60,997 bases of DNA from Deltaproteobacteria bacterium (GCA_016208165.1 JACQYL010000126.1:1-60997); one strand, 5' to 3'. Numbered from the stretch's first letter, positions 8,310 to 18,357 are shown. The notes: a model not told the origin generated them from the letters alone. Numbers and translations: made by a program.

Positions 8310-10742
8310 ATGAAACCCAACATCCAGCAGGCCGCGGTCATCGGCGCGGGCGTCATGGGCGCCGCCATCGCGGCCCATCTTGCCAACGCCGACATCCCAA
8401 CCATTCTGCTCGACATCGTACCGCCCAAATTCACCCCCCAGGACGAAGCCAAAGGCCTTTCTCCCGACGCGCCCGCGTTCCGCAACAAACTGGCGGATTC
8501 GGGACTCCGGAACGCCCTCAAAGCCAATCCCGCCGCGTTCTATGCGCCCGAAAACGCCAAGCTGATTACCACCGGAAACCTGGAGGATCATCTCAGCCTG
8601 CTCGGGAAGGTGGACTGGATCATCGAGGCCGTGGTCGAACGCTTGGACATCAAGAACGGCTTGTTCGGGAAGATCGAAACCGTGCGGACTCCGGGAACCA
8701 TCGTCAGCACCAATACCTCCGGAATACCCGTGGCGGACATGTGCAAGGGACGCTCCGAAGATTTCCGTAAACATTTCGTGGGCGCCCATTTTTTCAATCC
8801 TCCCAGGTACATGAAGCTGCTCGAAATCATTTCCGGTCCCGAAACGCTTCCCGAAGTCGTCGGAGCCGTGGCGCGGATCGGGGAAGAGCGACTGGGCAAA
8901 GGCATCGTATATGCCAAAGATACTCCCAATTTTGTGGCCAACCGCATTGGTATGTATTCCATGATGCGGGCCATACGGGTCATGCAGGAGTTGGGTCTGA
9001 CCGTCGAGGCGGTGGACAAGATCACCGGACCCGTCATCGGGAATCCCAAAAGCGCTTCATTCCGCACGGCCGATCTGGTGGGGCTCGATACCATGGCCCA
9101 CGTTGCGTCTAATGTGTATGACAACGCCGCGGACGACGAGTGCCGCTCCGAGTTCGAGGTTCCGGCTGTGCTCAAGACCATGATTGAACGGAATTTTCTC
9201 GGGGACAAGACCAACGGCGGTTTTTACAAGAAGGGCGCGGATGAAAAAGGGAACAAGGAGATCCTCTCGATCGACCTGAACACCTTTGAATATACGCCCC
9301 AGGAAAAGGTACGCTTTGCTTCCCTGGAAGCCATTAAGACGCTGGAAGAAACATCGGACAAGATGCGCGGTTTGTATTACGCCAAAGATAAAGCCGGCCA
9401 ATTCACCTTCAAGACCCTATCCGAAAGCCTGATTTACACGGCCAACCGCATTCCGGAAATCGCCGACGACATCGTGAACATAGACAACGCCATGCGGTGG
9501 GGGTTCGCCCGCGAGATGGGACCGTTCGAGGCGTGGGACGTGCTGGGCGTCAAGAAATCAACGGCAAAGATGAAAGAAGCGGGTTACGTCATTCCCTCCT
9601 GGGTTCAGGCGATGCTCGACGCCGGAATCGAGTCGTTTTACAAGAGCGAAAACGGCGCCCGGTATTTCTATGACGTGGCCTCCAATACCTGCAAACAGCT
9701 GGAAATCCCGCCGCAGATCGTCCTCCTGCCTTCCCTCAAGGATCGCAACAAGACCGTGGCGGGCAACAAAGGCGCCACTCTTATCGACCTGGGGGATGGT
9801 GTGGCGTGTCTCGAATTTCACACGAAAATGAACGCTCTGGGTACGGACATCATTTCCATGATGCATAAGAGCGCGGATATTGTAAGCCGGGATTTCGAGG
9901 GTCTGGTCATCGGAAACCATGGTGTAAACTTCTCGGCGGGGGCCAACCTGTACATGATTCTGTTCGCGGCCCAGGAGGAGGAATGGGACGATCTTCACTG
10001 GGAAGTGGCCCAGCTCCAGAAGGCGTTCATGAAACTCAAATACCTGGACAAGCCCGTGGTGGCCGCTCCGGCGGGCATGGCCCTTGGAGGAGGTTGTGAA
10101 GTCTGCCTGGCCGCGGATCGGGTTCGAGCCGCCGCGGAAACGTATATCGGCCTCGTCGAGGTCGGTGTCGGGCTTCTTCCCGCCGGCGGAGGGTGTAAAG
10201 AGATGGTCATCCGCAATACCTAGCACTTGTTCGAAGTGCCCAAGGGCGGCGTGTACAACCGGCAGATCGATCTGCTGCCTTTTGTGGCCCGGGCCTTTGA
10301 AACCATTGCCATGGCCAAGGTGGCTACCAGCGGTCCCGAGGCCCAAAAAATGGGACTCTTCCGTTCCAACGACAAGTTCACCATCAACCGCGACTATCTC
10401 ATTCACGACGCCAAACAGACCGTACTGGCTATGAACGCGGAAGGGTACCGGCCGCCCCGGCCCAAAGACGAGATCCGAGTCATGGGCACGGACGGCATTG
10501 CGATCTTCGACTACGTGGTCTACACCATGCACAAAGCCGGGTTTATTACGGACCACGACGTGACGGTGGCCAAGAAAGTGGGCCGGGTTCTCTGCGGAGG
10601 AGAGGTCCTGCCCGACACGCTGGTCAGTGAACAGTATCTGCTCGACCTGGAACGCGAGGCCTTCGTCAGTCTCTGCGGCGACCGCAAGACACAGACCCGC
10701 ATCCAGCACATGCTGACCACGGGCAAACCGTTACGGAACTAG
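8310..10742 (+). CDS. fadN: 3-hydroxyacyl-CoA dehydrogenase/enoyl-CoA hydratase (FadN type), with in-frame TAG
   Basis: An 811-codon frame encodes an NAD-binding hydroxyacyl-CoA dehydrogenase at the N-terminus (AAVIGAGVMGAAIAAH, then GAHFFNPPRYM with the catalytic His) and a crotonase domain from about residue 490 (oxyanion region NFSAGANL, then AGMALGGGCE). This order matches Bacillus FadN and is the reverse of E. coli FadB. The enzyme would carry out the hydration and second oxidation steps of beta-oxidation. Codon 638 (10221-10223) is TAG. The same frame then continues with family-like sequence for 172 codons to TAG at 10740-10742. The cause may be a point mutation from CAG or GAG, a sequence error or suppression. 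GGAGG before the ATG supports the start. fadA and fadE follow. Confidence 0.85.
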
Positions 10743-10844
10743 TCGAGTAGTCATGACCCGCAGACTTGCCATGAATCATACGACCGGACGAACCCGAACC
10801 ATCCATAACGGTTCGCCCGGTCCCTGGACAGGAGGAGTCCGAAC

Positions 10845-12023
10845 ATGAAGGAAGCCGTCATTGTAACCGCTTGCAGGAGCGCGGTCGGAAAAGCTCCGAA
10901 AGGCGTATTGAGCCAAACCAGGCCCGAGCACATGGGCGTTACGGTGCTGAAGGAACTGATCCGCCGGACACCCGGCCTGAACACGGAAGAAATCGAAGAT
11001 GTGATCATAGGATGTTCCTTTCCCGAGGCGCAGCAGGGACTGAACCTGGGCCGCGTACTGGTCGCCGCTACCGGATTGCCGGATTCCATTCCCGGAATGA
11101 CGGTCAATCGGTTTTGCGCTTCCGGTCTTCAGGCCATAGCCATTGGAGCGGAAAAGATTATGTGTGGATTCGCCGACGTGGTGATTGCCGGGGGCGTTGA
11201 AAGCATGAGTCTGATACCCATGGGGGGATGCAACCTGTCCCCGCACCCGGCTCTGGTGGCCTCGCACCCAGGCGCGTACGAGCCCATGGGACTTACGGCG
11301 GAAAACGTCGCGGAGAAGTACGGCATCAGCCGCGAGGAGCAGGACGCTTTCGGCGCCCTCAGCCAGCAGCGGGCGGAGAAGGCCATCAAGGAAGGCCGGT
11401 TCAAGGACCAGATTGTGCCGATGGCCGTCAAGGTTCAGAAGAAGACCGACAAAGGCCGGTTCGAGCAGTCCGAGATCACGTTCGATACGGACGAGGGTAT
11501 GCGGCCCGGAACCACGGCCGGGAGTCTGGGCAAACTGCGTCCGGCGTTCAAACCCACCGGCACCGTTACCGCGGGGAATTCCTCCCAGATGAGCGACGGA
11601 GCCGCGGCGGTGATTCTCATGAGTAAGGAAAAGGCGGATGAACTGGGCCTCGAACCCATGGCCTATTTCAGGACCTATACGGCCGTCGGCGTCGAGCCTG
11701 AATACATGGGCGTGGGGCCGGCCGTGGCCATTCCGAAGGTCCTCAAACTGGCGGGACTGACGCTGGACCAGGTGGGTCTGGTGGAATTGAACGAAGCTTT
11801 CGCGGCCCAGGCCATCTATTGCATGCGCGAGCTCGGACTGAATCCGGACATCACCAATGTGAACGGCGGCGCCATCGCGCTGGGACATCCTCTGGGATGC
11901 ACGGGCGCCAAGCTGACCACGCAACTGGTGCACGAGATGCAGGCGAGAAACGTGCGCTACGGAATCGTTTCCATGTGCGTGGGTTTCGGCATGGGCGCTG
12001 CGGGGATCTTCGAACTGGCGTAG
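10845..12023 (+). CDS. fadA: Acetyl-CoA acyltransferase (thiolase)
   Basis: The 392-residue product is a type I thiolase. The nucleophilic cysteine is in NRFCASGLQ (near residue 88). The C-terminal catalytic histidine is in [15 protein letters not shown], and the acid-base cysteine in [12 protein letters not shown]. It cleaves 3-ketoacyl-CoA with CoA to acetyl-CoA and a shortened acyl-CoA, the last beta-oxidation step, in the cytoplasm. AGGAGG lies before the ATG. It sits 102 bp after fadN and 39 bp before fadE, in the order of the Bacillus fadNAE operon. Confidence 0.95.
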   Translation: MKEAVIVTACRSAVGKAPKGVLSQTRPEHMGVTVLKELIRRTPGLNTEEIEDVIIGCSFPEAQQGLNLGRVLVAATGLPDSIPGMTVNRFCASGLQAIAIGAEKIMCGFADVVIAGGVESMSLIPMGGCNLSPHPALVASHPGAYEPMGLTAENVAEKYGISREEQDAFGALSQQRAEKAIKEGRFKDQIVPMAVKVQKKTDKGRFEQSEITFDTDEGMRPGTTAGSLGKLRPAFKPTGTVTAGNSSQMSDGAAAVILMSKEKADELGLEPMAYFRTYTAVGVEPEYMGVGPAVAIPKVLKLAGLTLDQVGLVELNEAFAAQAIYCMRELGLNPDITNVNGGAIALGHPLGCTGAKLTTQLVHEMQARNVRYGIVSMCVGFGMGAAGIFELA

Positions 12024-12062
12024 CGTGATAGCTAACGAATCGATAGGAAAGGAGTGCTTGAA

Positions 12063-13856
12063 ATGTCCGAGCGAAAAGTTTTCAAAGGGGCCGAGTTTCT
12101 CATTACCGACCTTTCTTTTGCGGACGTGTTTACTCCCGAGGACTTCAGCGACGAACATCGCATGATCCTCGAAACGGCGGAAGATTTTGTTGAAAAGGAA
12201 GTCCTGGCGAACATCGAGAAGGTCGAGGGCAAGGATCACGAGACCTTTCGAACGATTCTGCTGAAGGCCGGGGAACTGGGATTCAACGGAACCGACATTC
12301 CCGAGGAATACGGCGGATTGGGTCTGGACAAGGTCAGCACCACGGTTGTGACCGAGGCTCTGGGGTGCGCGGCCTCCTTTGCCGTGGCCTTCGGAGCGCA
12401 TACCGGAATCGGAACCCTGCCCATTGTCTATTTCGGAACGGAAGAACAGAAGCGGAAATACCTGCCCGGCTTGTCTTCCGGCGAATTGTTCGGCGCGTAC
12501 GCATTGACGGAAGCCAATGCCGGCTCGGACGCGCTGAACGCCCGAACCAAGGCCGTGCTTTCGGAAGATGGAAGCCATTACATCCTGAACGGCGAAAAGA
12601 TGTTCATCACCAATGCGGGATGGGCGGACACCTTCGTGGTGTACGCCAAGGTGAACGGCGAGCAATTCACCGCCTTCATCGTGGAAGCCAAATACCCCGG
12701 CGTTTCCACCGGCGCTGAAGAAAAAAAGATGGGCATCCACGGCTCCTCGACCCGGGCCGTGATCCTCGAGGACGTTCCCGTACCGGTGGAGAATGTGCTG
12801 TACAAGGTGGGTCAGGGCCACAAGGTGGCCTTTAACATCCTGAACATCGGTCGGTGGAAACTGGGCGCAGCGACGGTGGGCGGATGCAAACGGTGCGTGG
12901 GCGAGGCCGCCAAATACGCCAACGGCCGCATTCAGTTCAAAACGCCCATCAGCAAATTCGGAATGATTCAGGCCAAACTGGCCGAAATGGCCGTTCGCAC
13001 CTATATGGCCGAATCCATGATCTATCGCACGGCGGGGATGTTCGACGATCAACTCGGCACGCTGGACGAAAAGGCCAAGAAAGAGGGCGAAGAGAACGCC
13101 AAAGCCATCGGCGAATACGCCATCGAGTGCTCGATCAACAAGGTGTACGGATCGGAAGTGTTGTCCTACGTGGTGGACGAGTACGTCCAGGTCATGGGCG
13201 GGTATGGGTACATCAGCGAGTATCCGGCCGAACGGGCGTATCGTGACGCCCGGATCAACCGCATCTACGAAGGCACGAACGAAATCAACCGGCTGCTGAT
13301 TCCCGGAACCGTCCTGCGCCGGGCCATGAAGGGAGAGCTTCCGTTGATGCAGGCGTTCCAGACCCTGACTTCGGAAATCATGGAATATTCTCCCATGGCC
13401 GTCGAACTGCCGGAAACACCGCTGGCTCTTCAGGAACACATGATCCGCATGATGAAGAAAACGGCCCTGATGGTGGCTGGCGTTGCGGCGCAGAAATACA
13501 TGGAAAAGCTCGAGCAGGAGCAGGAAGTGCTGGCCTTGATCAGCGACATGATCATCGAGATCTTTGCCATGGAAAGCGGTCTGCTTCGAGCCCTCAAGGT
13601 CGTCGACCGGGTGGGCGAGGAAAAGGCCAAGCTGTATGTCAACGCGGTGAAAGTGTACGTGAACGACATGGTGCTCAAGGTCGAAGGCTGGGCCAAACAG
13701 GCCATGGCCCGGGTCGAGGAAGCGGAGGCCCTTAGAACGCAGCTCATGGCGATCAAAAAACTGTGCCGATATCAACCCATCGACACCATCGCCCTGCGGC
13801 GGGAAATCGCCGAGCGGGTCTGCGAGATCGAGGCGTATCCTTTCGAGATCCGGTGA
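12063..13856 (+). CDS. fadE: Acyl-CoA dehydrogenase
   Basis: The 597-residue protein matches the long acyl-CoA dehydrogenases typified by Bacillus FadE (about 594 residues). It has a core acyl-CoA dehydrogenase with YALTEANAGSDA and MGIHGSSTRAV, and the catalytic glutamate in RIYEGTNEINR. A helical C-terminal extension of roughly 180 residues follows. It makes the trans-2 double bond of fatty acyl-CoA using FAD. The ATG at 12063 has AAGGAG eight bases upstream; a GTG at 12054 overlaps that site and is less likely. It ends the operon and is followed by a strong hairpin. Confidence 0.94.
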   Translation: MSERKVFKGAEFLITDLSFADVFTPEDFSDEHRMILETAEDFVEKEVLANIEKVEGKDHETFRTILLKAGELGFNGTDIPEEYGGLGLDKVSTTVVTEALGCAASFAVAFGAHTGIGTLPIVYFGTEEQKRKYLPGLSSGELFGAYALTEANAGSDALNARTKAVLSEDGSHYILNGEKMFITNAGWADTFVVYAKVNGEQFTAFIVEAKYPGVSTGAEEKKMGIHGSSTRAVILEDVPVPVENVLYKVGQGHKVAFNILNIGRWKLGAATVGGCKRCVGEAAKYANGRIQFKTPISKFGMIQAKLAEMAVRTYMAESMIYRTAGMFDDQLGTLDEKAKKEGEENAKAIGEYAIECSINKVYGSEVLSYVVDEYVQVMGGYGYISEYPAERAYRDARINRIYEGTNEINRLLIPGTVLRRAMKGELPLMQAFQTLTSEIMEYSPMAVELPETPLALQEHMIRMMKKTALMVAGVAAQKYMEKLEQEQEVLALISDMIIEIFAMESGLLRALKVVDRVGEEKAKLYVNAVKVYVNDMVLKVEGWAKQAMARVEEAEALRTQLMAIKKLCRYQPIDTIALRREIAERVCEIEAYPFEIR

Positions 13857-13874
13857 TGGAAGGCATCTATAGCG

Positions 13875-13908
13875 TTAGGGGAACCCTTCTGAAGAAGGGT
13901 TCCCCTAA
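13875..13908. terminator. Perfect 16-bp hairpin after fadE
   Basis: Two 16-base arms, TTAGGGGAACCCTTCT and its exact complement, are separated by GA. The hairpin begins 19 bp after the fadE stop. No T-run follows, so it is either a terminator of unusual form or an RNA-stabilising or repeat-derived palindrome. Confidence 0.5.
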
Positions 13909-13933
13909 CCCCTCCCAAGACTTCTTAAGCGAG

Positions 13934-13960
13934 GGTCACCCCGCGTTCCGCGGGGTGACC
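13934..13960. repeat. Second GC-rich palindrome
   Basis: Twelve-base arms (GGTCACCCCGCG and its complement) flank a TTC loop. It follows the previous hairpin by 26 bp. The pair looks like REP-type intergenic palindromes. No coding capacity is evident between 13857 and 14480. Confidence 0.5.
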
Positions 13961-14065
13961 TGGAGCCGGCCCCCGACCAGCCGAGGAACCTCCCCCGCCG
14001 TGCATTTATCCATCGCCGGGCGTCCGGATTTCGCCGCATCGGCATCTCGCCCCGACGAACGCCAT

Positions 14066-14179
14066 GGCGGGGTAGCGCGGACAACTCGTTGTCCGCGTTG
14101 CGAAGCAACAAGAGGCGCCACCCGGCGTATAATATCACGCAGCCCTATGATTTAAGACGTATAGTCACCTTCTGTCCTT
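14066..14179 (+). repeat. Dispersed intergenic repeat, copy 1
   Basis: About 114 bp are closely similar (most positions identical by eye) to the reverse complement of 25258-25372. Each copy contains a hairpin built on GCGGACAA and TTGTCCGC, and a conserved CACCCGGCGTAT segment. No reading frame is conserved, so it is probably a noncoding dispersed element. The two copies bracket the accessory region in opposite orientation. Confidence 0.7.
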
Positions 14180-14250
14180 GGACCCGGACAACAAGTTCAG
14201 GGCCACCCATCCATCGCCGGGCGTCCCGGAGAGCTGACGGCTCAGGAGCC

Positions 14251-14330
14251 GTAGGTTAGGTTGAGCATAGCGAAACCCAACAACATGGGGCATCCGTTGG
14301 GTTTCGCTCGCTGCGCTCGCTAACCCAACA
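14251..14330 (+). repeat. GTAGGTTGGGTT-type intergenic repeat
   Basis: The segment contains a perfect 12-bp inverted repeat, GCGAAACCCAAC (14270-14281) and GTTGGGTTTCGC (14296-14307), followed by a short GCTCGCTGCGCTCGC run. The same motifs return at 54110-54420. It is a dispersed noncoding repeat with no visible gene. Confidence 0.6.
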
Positions 14331-14480
14331 TCCGCGGCTGGTGCGAACGTTCGTCCCTTGAATCCACCATGAACCGGGCGATGCGGTTCAGACCGGCGGC
14401 CCCATCACGACGACCACGTAATGGCTCTCTATGAGAGATCAACAACAATGGATCCAGGTCTAAAGCAGAAAACATGCAAA

Positions 14481-14831
14481 TCAGCGTTGGATGTCCCGGA
14501 ATCTTGTGTCGATGGCGCTGATATCTTCTATCCGGATAAGGGCGTCAAAATACTCTTTACCTTCTAATTTTTCCAGATGCATTAAGTTGTCTCAAACTTC
14601 CTTAACGAATCCGGCCAAGGTTTTTCCCGAATCGAGCGTCACATACACTTTTTTTCCGATAAACGATTTTAAGTTGTCCGCCATTGAGGCATTCACATTA
14701 TAGCTTATTCCTTCAATGGCAACGACTTCCGACTTTGCCTCGGTCTCCGTTGGCAGCACGAATAGGGTTAAATAAAACAGCATAGTCAGAGCCAATCCAA
14801 CAGAAGCAGCCATCTTTGATTTCTTCATCAT
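14481..14831 (-). pseudogene. Secreted small protein interrupted by TGA
   Basis: From the ATG at 14831 a signal peptide (MMKKSK followed by a hydrophobic stretch to about residue 30) leads into a domain with NASMADNL, IGKKVYVTLDSGKT and GFVKEV. A TGA at 14592-14594 then stops the frame. Reading through it gives 36 more protein-like residues, including HLEKLEGKEYFDAL and IEDISAIDTRF, before TGA at 14481. The interrupted position is not flanked by Cys, and I see only a weak 4-bp stem downstream. A nonsense change (for example GGA to TGA) or sequence error is likelier than selenocysteine. AGGTTTGTC upstream of the ATG offers a ribosome-binding site. The family is unrecognised. Confidence 0.6.
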
Positions 14832-15509
14832 GACAAACCTCCAATCGATTCTATTCGTATGGACTTGTCTTGCCCCGGAAGTATGCGGCGACTCTCTCAA
14901 GCAGAGGCCCCGCATGCCCTTTTTGCCCGCCTTCGAGGCCTTGCTTTGGCTTGAAGGCTCGAAAGGCGCGTGAAGCCGCCCAACATCCCGCCAACGCCGC
15001 ATCCAAACCCGTTCGGAACCTTTTCTCTTGGTTTTCGACCATACCTCACCGGTCATTTTTCTTTCAAGGCGTTTCACAATACTCGTTCGCCACGTGGATG
15101 GGTCATCCATTACAAGACCGGGGGTCAAGGAAAAAACTTCACCCAGGCGGGAGAAGCGATTTTGTTCCTGCCGCTGTAGGCGCGCGGATTCGTGGCGCGG
15201 CGGCGGTGTCTTTACTCTTCCCGACATGGTTCCAGCATTGGTGTCAGCCCTCTGTAATTGCCGCCTCTACAACGCTTTGCGCTCATGTATTCCACCGGTA
15301 AAGTCAAGCGCCCTGCTATGGACGGCCACAAATCGAATACGCGGATTATCACGATTGGCAAGGATGGTGTGCTTTTGGGGCGGGTCCGAGCTATACCAAA
15401 TGTTGTGTCTGCTTGGTTTTCTGATATAATAAACGAGCGGTCTGTTCGGCGGTGGGGTATGCGTATCCGGAGATATGTACACCTCAGGAACTCATGGGAG
15501 TATACGGAA
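14832..15509. other. Noncoding stretch with a repeat shared with 24785-24880
   Basis: No convincing gene is seen here. The segment 15079-15172 resembles 24785-24880 in the same orientation: it starts ACTCGTTCGCCA, has CATCCATTA, AGACCGGGGG and CAAGGAAA in the same order, and ends near GCGATTT. On the minus strand both copies read as a short shared peptide around MDD, Pro or Ile, STWRTS. This suggests remnants of one decayed gene or mobile element. Confidence 0.5.
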
Positions 15510-15743
15510 ATGGCTGACGAAATCATCACGGAACTCTGGAAGGTCAAAGACGCCATCGCAAAGGAATACGACTGTGATGTCAAGGCGCTTGTGGCTTATC
15601 TACGAGGCAAAAGACGTGAAAACCGCAATCCGCCGGTCGATCTTCGATCTGTGAAACGAACCGCCGAAGGGAAGAAGCAACAGACGGTGAAACCACGGGT
15701 GGGCGAACCGAGTCCAGAATCCTCCGGCCTTTCGACCGAATAA
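15510..15743 (+). CDS. Conserved small hypothetical protein
   Basis: The 77-residue product begins MADEIITELWKVKD and continues with a helical, charged region (YDCDVKALVAYLRGK) and a basic tail. Short proteins of this form occur next to toxin-like or restriction genes, but no partner is seen here and I do not assign a function. The start at 15510 is where the conserved-looking sequence begins; an open frame upstream to 15258 looks non-coding. The gene sits just before a RAYT-derived element. Confidence 0.45.
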   Translation: MADEIITELWKVKDAIAKEYDCDVKALVAYLRGKRRENRNPPVDLRSVKRTAEGKKQQTVKPRVGEPSPESSGLSTE

Positions 15744-15750
15744 TAGTAAA

Positions 15751-16149
15751 GAGGCACGTTGTTTCTTTGTTGACAAGCAAGCGACAACCGCGGGTATCAG
15801 AGACGCATGCCAAGGCAAGGTCGAATTGACGCGCCCGCCGCGTTGCATTACATCATTATCCGAGAAATCGAAAGGCGAGCGATTTTCGATGATGATAACG
15901 AGCGAGTGGGAACTTGGTCGGTTCCTCACGGCGTCCGAATGTCGCACGTGCACACGCGCTGATCGGTCTTACGGCCATTCGGGATTGGTCGATCTCTGGA
16001 AGAGAAGCCGCGCGTCGACTGAATGTAGACCGTTCGGCCAATTGCCGTGCGGTGAAGATAGCAGGGGAGGATGAAGAATTGATCGCAGCCGGAGGAGCCG
16101 TTCGGGAACTGCTTTAGACTCAAGTAAGTCAACGATGAAACAATGTACC
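15751..16149 (+). mobile_element. RAYT-derived element, family A, copy 1
   Basis: Ends form an inverted repeat: CACGTTGTTTCTTTGTTGA at the left and TCAACGATGAAACAATGT at the right. Inside, from the ATG at 15807, lies a decayed REP-associated tyrosine transposase reading frame: start MPRQGR, then IREIERRAIF and DDDNE. The C-terminal part appears in another frame, with ISGREAARRLNVDRS (a helix-turn-helix) and GGAVRELL. The catalytic middle is missing. Sister copies are at 19910-20196 and 28644-28934. Confidence 0.7.
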
Positions 16150-16170
16150 TGCATGCACGCGAGGAAAATA

Positions 16171-16989
16171 ATGAAACTTCCAGAGCAACATGCCAAGCTT
16201 TTTTTTCAGTTAATGTGGGCGCTACAATTCTATGTAAATCATAAGCTCGGCATTCTTGATATTAAAAGCCTTGATGAATATGCTGATTCTACTACCGACC
16301 AAAAGGTAAAAGTTCGCGAGGCACTTTACGAAAACATAGAGCTCATCGATTCGTTTGTTCACGAGAATCCACATAATTTTTCATCAGAACATTTGGCTAT
16401 CATTTTGGAGTGGAAAAAATACATTAGGGGCAGTTTTTTCATTGAAAGACTTATAAAGCAATACGCCGTTTTTATTCAGGAGGAAAAAGTATACGGCGTA
16501 TTGGGGCTTTCCCAGGGCTTCGACGAGTTGACGTACAAATCGAATGTACCTTTATATGTCGACACGGTTTTATTGCCTTTCAAGGGTAAAATCGTTTATG
16601 ACGGTCTTCTGGGAGTTCGAAATATATATTTCGGTGGTGGTATCAAACGAAGTTTAAAAGAAACATATATGATAGCCAAACAAAATAATCGAATTATCGA
16701 AAGCCTGGAAAAACCACAAGTGGAAAATCAAAACAAATTAGAACCCAAATCATTAAAGGAGTGGAAGCATGAACTGGAGGAGTTAGCCCGCAAAGCCAAG
16801 AAATTGAAGGGATCGGTAGAGTATCCGGCAATTTATGGTCCTGCTTTCAGTTTAGTAAAAGCTAGCATTGAATTTGCACAACTCGCAGTTTCGAATGAAC
16901 AGGACATAGCAGGTCTCCTTGAAGCTTTAAAAAAAATAAGACGTGCATTCAACAAGTCGAATACGGTACTCCATCGTGAAGAATATTGA
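16171..16989 (+). CDS. Hypothetical protein, AT-rich
   Basis: The 272-residue product has no domain I recognise. It is mostly helical and charged. The middle holds LTYKSNVPLYVDTVLLPF and GGGIKRSLKE, and the C-terminus is Lys-rich and probably coiled-coil. Base composition is clearly lower in GC than the fad operon, and codons such as AAA, ATT and AAT are common, which suggests transfer. The start is the ATG at 16171, because an earlier in-frame ATG at 16135 falls inside the terminal repeat of the preceding RAYT element. The element may supply or disturb its promoter. Confidence 0.6.
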   Translation: MKLPEQHAKLFFQLMWALQFYVNHKLGILDIKSLDEYADSTTDQKVKVREALYENIELIDSFVHENPHNFSSEHLAIILEWKKYIRGSFFIERLIKQYAVFIQEEKVYGVLGLSQGFDELTYKSNVPLYVDTVLLPFKGKIVYDGLLGVRNIYFGGGIKRSLKETYMIAKQNNRIIESLEKPQVENQNKLEPKSLKEWKHELEELARKAKKLKGSVEYPAIYGPAFSLVKASIEFAQLAVSNEQDIAGLLEALKKIRRAFNKSNTVLHREEY

Positions 16990-17110
16990 AAAAGCAACTC
17001 AGCCAATGTATCGGATTGCCAATCCACTGCCGCTACATAGCCACTGATGACAGGCAACCTTCAGCAATCATTATCCAATTCTTGATCTTCTAAGCAGTGC
17101 AGGAAAAAAA

Positions 17111-17420
17111 GGGACGGTGGTGATTTTGCGCGTTTCCCCGTTTCATCATCCATCAATTTGTTGAAAAAGCTCTGGCGCAAGGCCGGAAGCCGGAATTGAC
17201 CGGAGGCGGTTTGCTAAGAAGCGGCGGCGGGTGGAGCGTTTTGAAATCCATGCGGAAAATGCAGATCCATTTGAAATGCGATGAACGAATTCCGGACGCC
17301 GGCGATCTTGTGGAAAAGGTGTTGGACTATGTTTCCGTCCAGATGGATCGCCGATACGGTCTCCGGGGGAAATGGATTGTCCGTTGAGGAATAGAAACGC
17401 CCAAAATCAACCCCGTCCCA
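17111..17420 (+). mobile_element. RAYT-derived element, family B, copy 1
   Basis: The left end GGGACGGTGGTGATTTTGCG and right end CGCCCAAAATCAACCCCGTC are inverted repeats of each other. Between them only the C-terminal part of a REP-associated transposase remains: CDERIPDAGDLVEKVL followed by MDRRYGLRGK. No intact frame exists. The right end runs into a threefold tandem repeat at 17402-17482. Confidence 0.65.
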
Positions 17421-17482
17421 CTTTTACGCAAAATCAACCCCGTCCCACTTTTATGCAAAATCAACCCCGTCCCACTTTTACG
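17402..17482 (+). repeat. Three 27-bp tandem repeats (REP unit)
   Basis: The unit CAAAATCAACCCCGTCCCAC plus TTTTACG occurs three times without gaps; the second copy has TTTTATG. The core equals the right terminal repeat of family B elements. A reverse-oriented array with a related core is at 18464-18535, on the other side of the methyltransferase gene. Confidence 0.9.
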
Positions 17483-17568
17483 CGGACGTGGGCTTCCGTT
17501 TGGTGCGGCTCGCGCCGTAGTGACTCGTGTTGCCGGTCCCACGGCCGGCGCTATTGAGAGGAGTATCC

Positions 17569-18357
17569 ATGAAGTCGGCACGCCAAGCGCTTTCTCCTTC
17601 ACCATGGTCTATGAAGGCCATAAAAGATAGTGCGGTCGACTTGGTTCCGGAAGACCAATCTTTGCTGGATTGGCACAGAGAATATATATCGATTCATTCA
17701 TTAAGACTTGCATTCGATCTCGATATAGTAAAAATGTATGTTGCGCGGGAAGCGGACGTACTTGAACTAGGCTCCATACCTTTATTCTTTACAAATGCTC
17801 TGTCAAAGAGCAATTATTATGTTACTGGATGTGACATCGCCCCGGAAAGATATGCTTCAAGCATAAGTAGGCTCGGCATGGCCGTGGTTAAATGTGACAT
17901 TGAAACGGAGAAACTGCCCTTTGGAAATAACTCGTTTGATGCGATTATCTTCAACGAAATCTTTGAGCATCTTCGCATAAATCCGATATTCACATTATCG
18001 GAAGTGCTTCGTGTTATGAAACCGAAGGCGCTATTAGTGCTGTCCAGCCCGAATTTGCGATCTCTCAAAGGCATCATAAATATTCTGTTTAAAGGCAGAG
18101 CGCACTCCTGCTGTGGAAACATATACGCCGAATACCGGAAATTGGAAACGCTGGGACACATGGGGCATGTCAGGGAATATACGGAAATGGAAGTTGTTGA
18201 ATTTCTAGAAAATATAGGTTTTTCGGTTACTGAAGTGATTTATAGAGGACAGTACGAAAATAGGACAGGTCGGCTTATAGTGCGCATGATGCCCCACCTA
18301 AGCCCTTTTATTACATACCTTGCTCATAAGCCCGAACAGGGAGCTGTTCATTTATAG
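17569..18357 (+). CDS. SAM-dependent methyltransferase (class I, Methyltransf_11-like)
   Basis: The 262-residue protein has a Rossmann-type methyltransferase core. Motif I is unusual (VLELGSIPLFF in place of a GxGxG loop). Motif II is VTGCDIAPERY, and the motif IV region is FDAIIFNEIFEHL, followed by EVLRVMKPKALLVLSSPN. It probably methylates a small molecule, lipid or sugar; the substrate is unknown. GAGGAG precedes the ATG at 17569. Base composition is lower in GC than the flanking core genes. It is enclosed by family B RAYT elements and by opposed REP arrays, so it may be a captured passenger gene. Confidence 0.75.
   Translation: MKSARQALSPSPWSMKAIKDSAVDLVPEDQSLLDWHREYISIHSLRLAFDLDIVKMYVAREADVLELGSIPLFFTNALSKSNYYVTGCDIAPERYASSISRLGMAVVKCDIETEKLPFGNNSFDAIIFNEIFEHLRINPIFTLSEVLRVMKPKALLVLSSPNLRSLKGIINILFKGRAHSCCGNIYAEYRKLETLGHMGHVREYTEMEVVEFLENIGFSVTEVIYRGQYENRTGRLIVRMMPHLSPFITYLAHKPEQGAVHL

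Noticed and set aside
10776-13775. 999-codon minus-strand open frame opposite fadA and fadE
   Set aside because: Its length comes from GC-rich codon bias. The plus strand carries intact thiolase and acyl-CoA dehydrogenase genes.
14592-15227. 211-codon minus-strand open frame as one protein
   Set aside because: The part upstream of the signal peptide at 14831 is not protein-like; the secreted small protein is the real unit.
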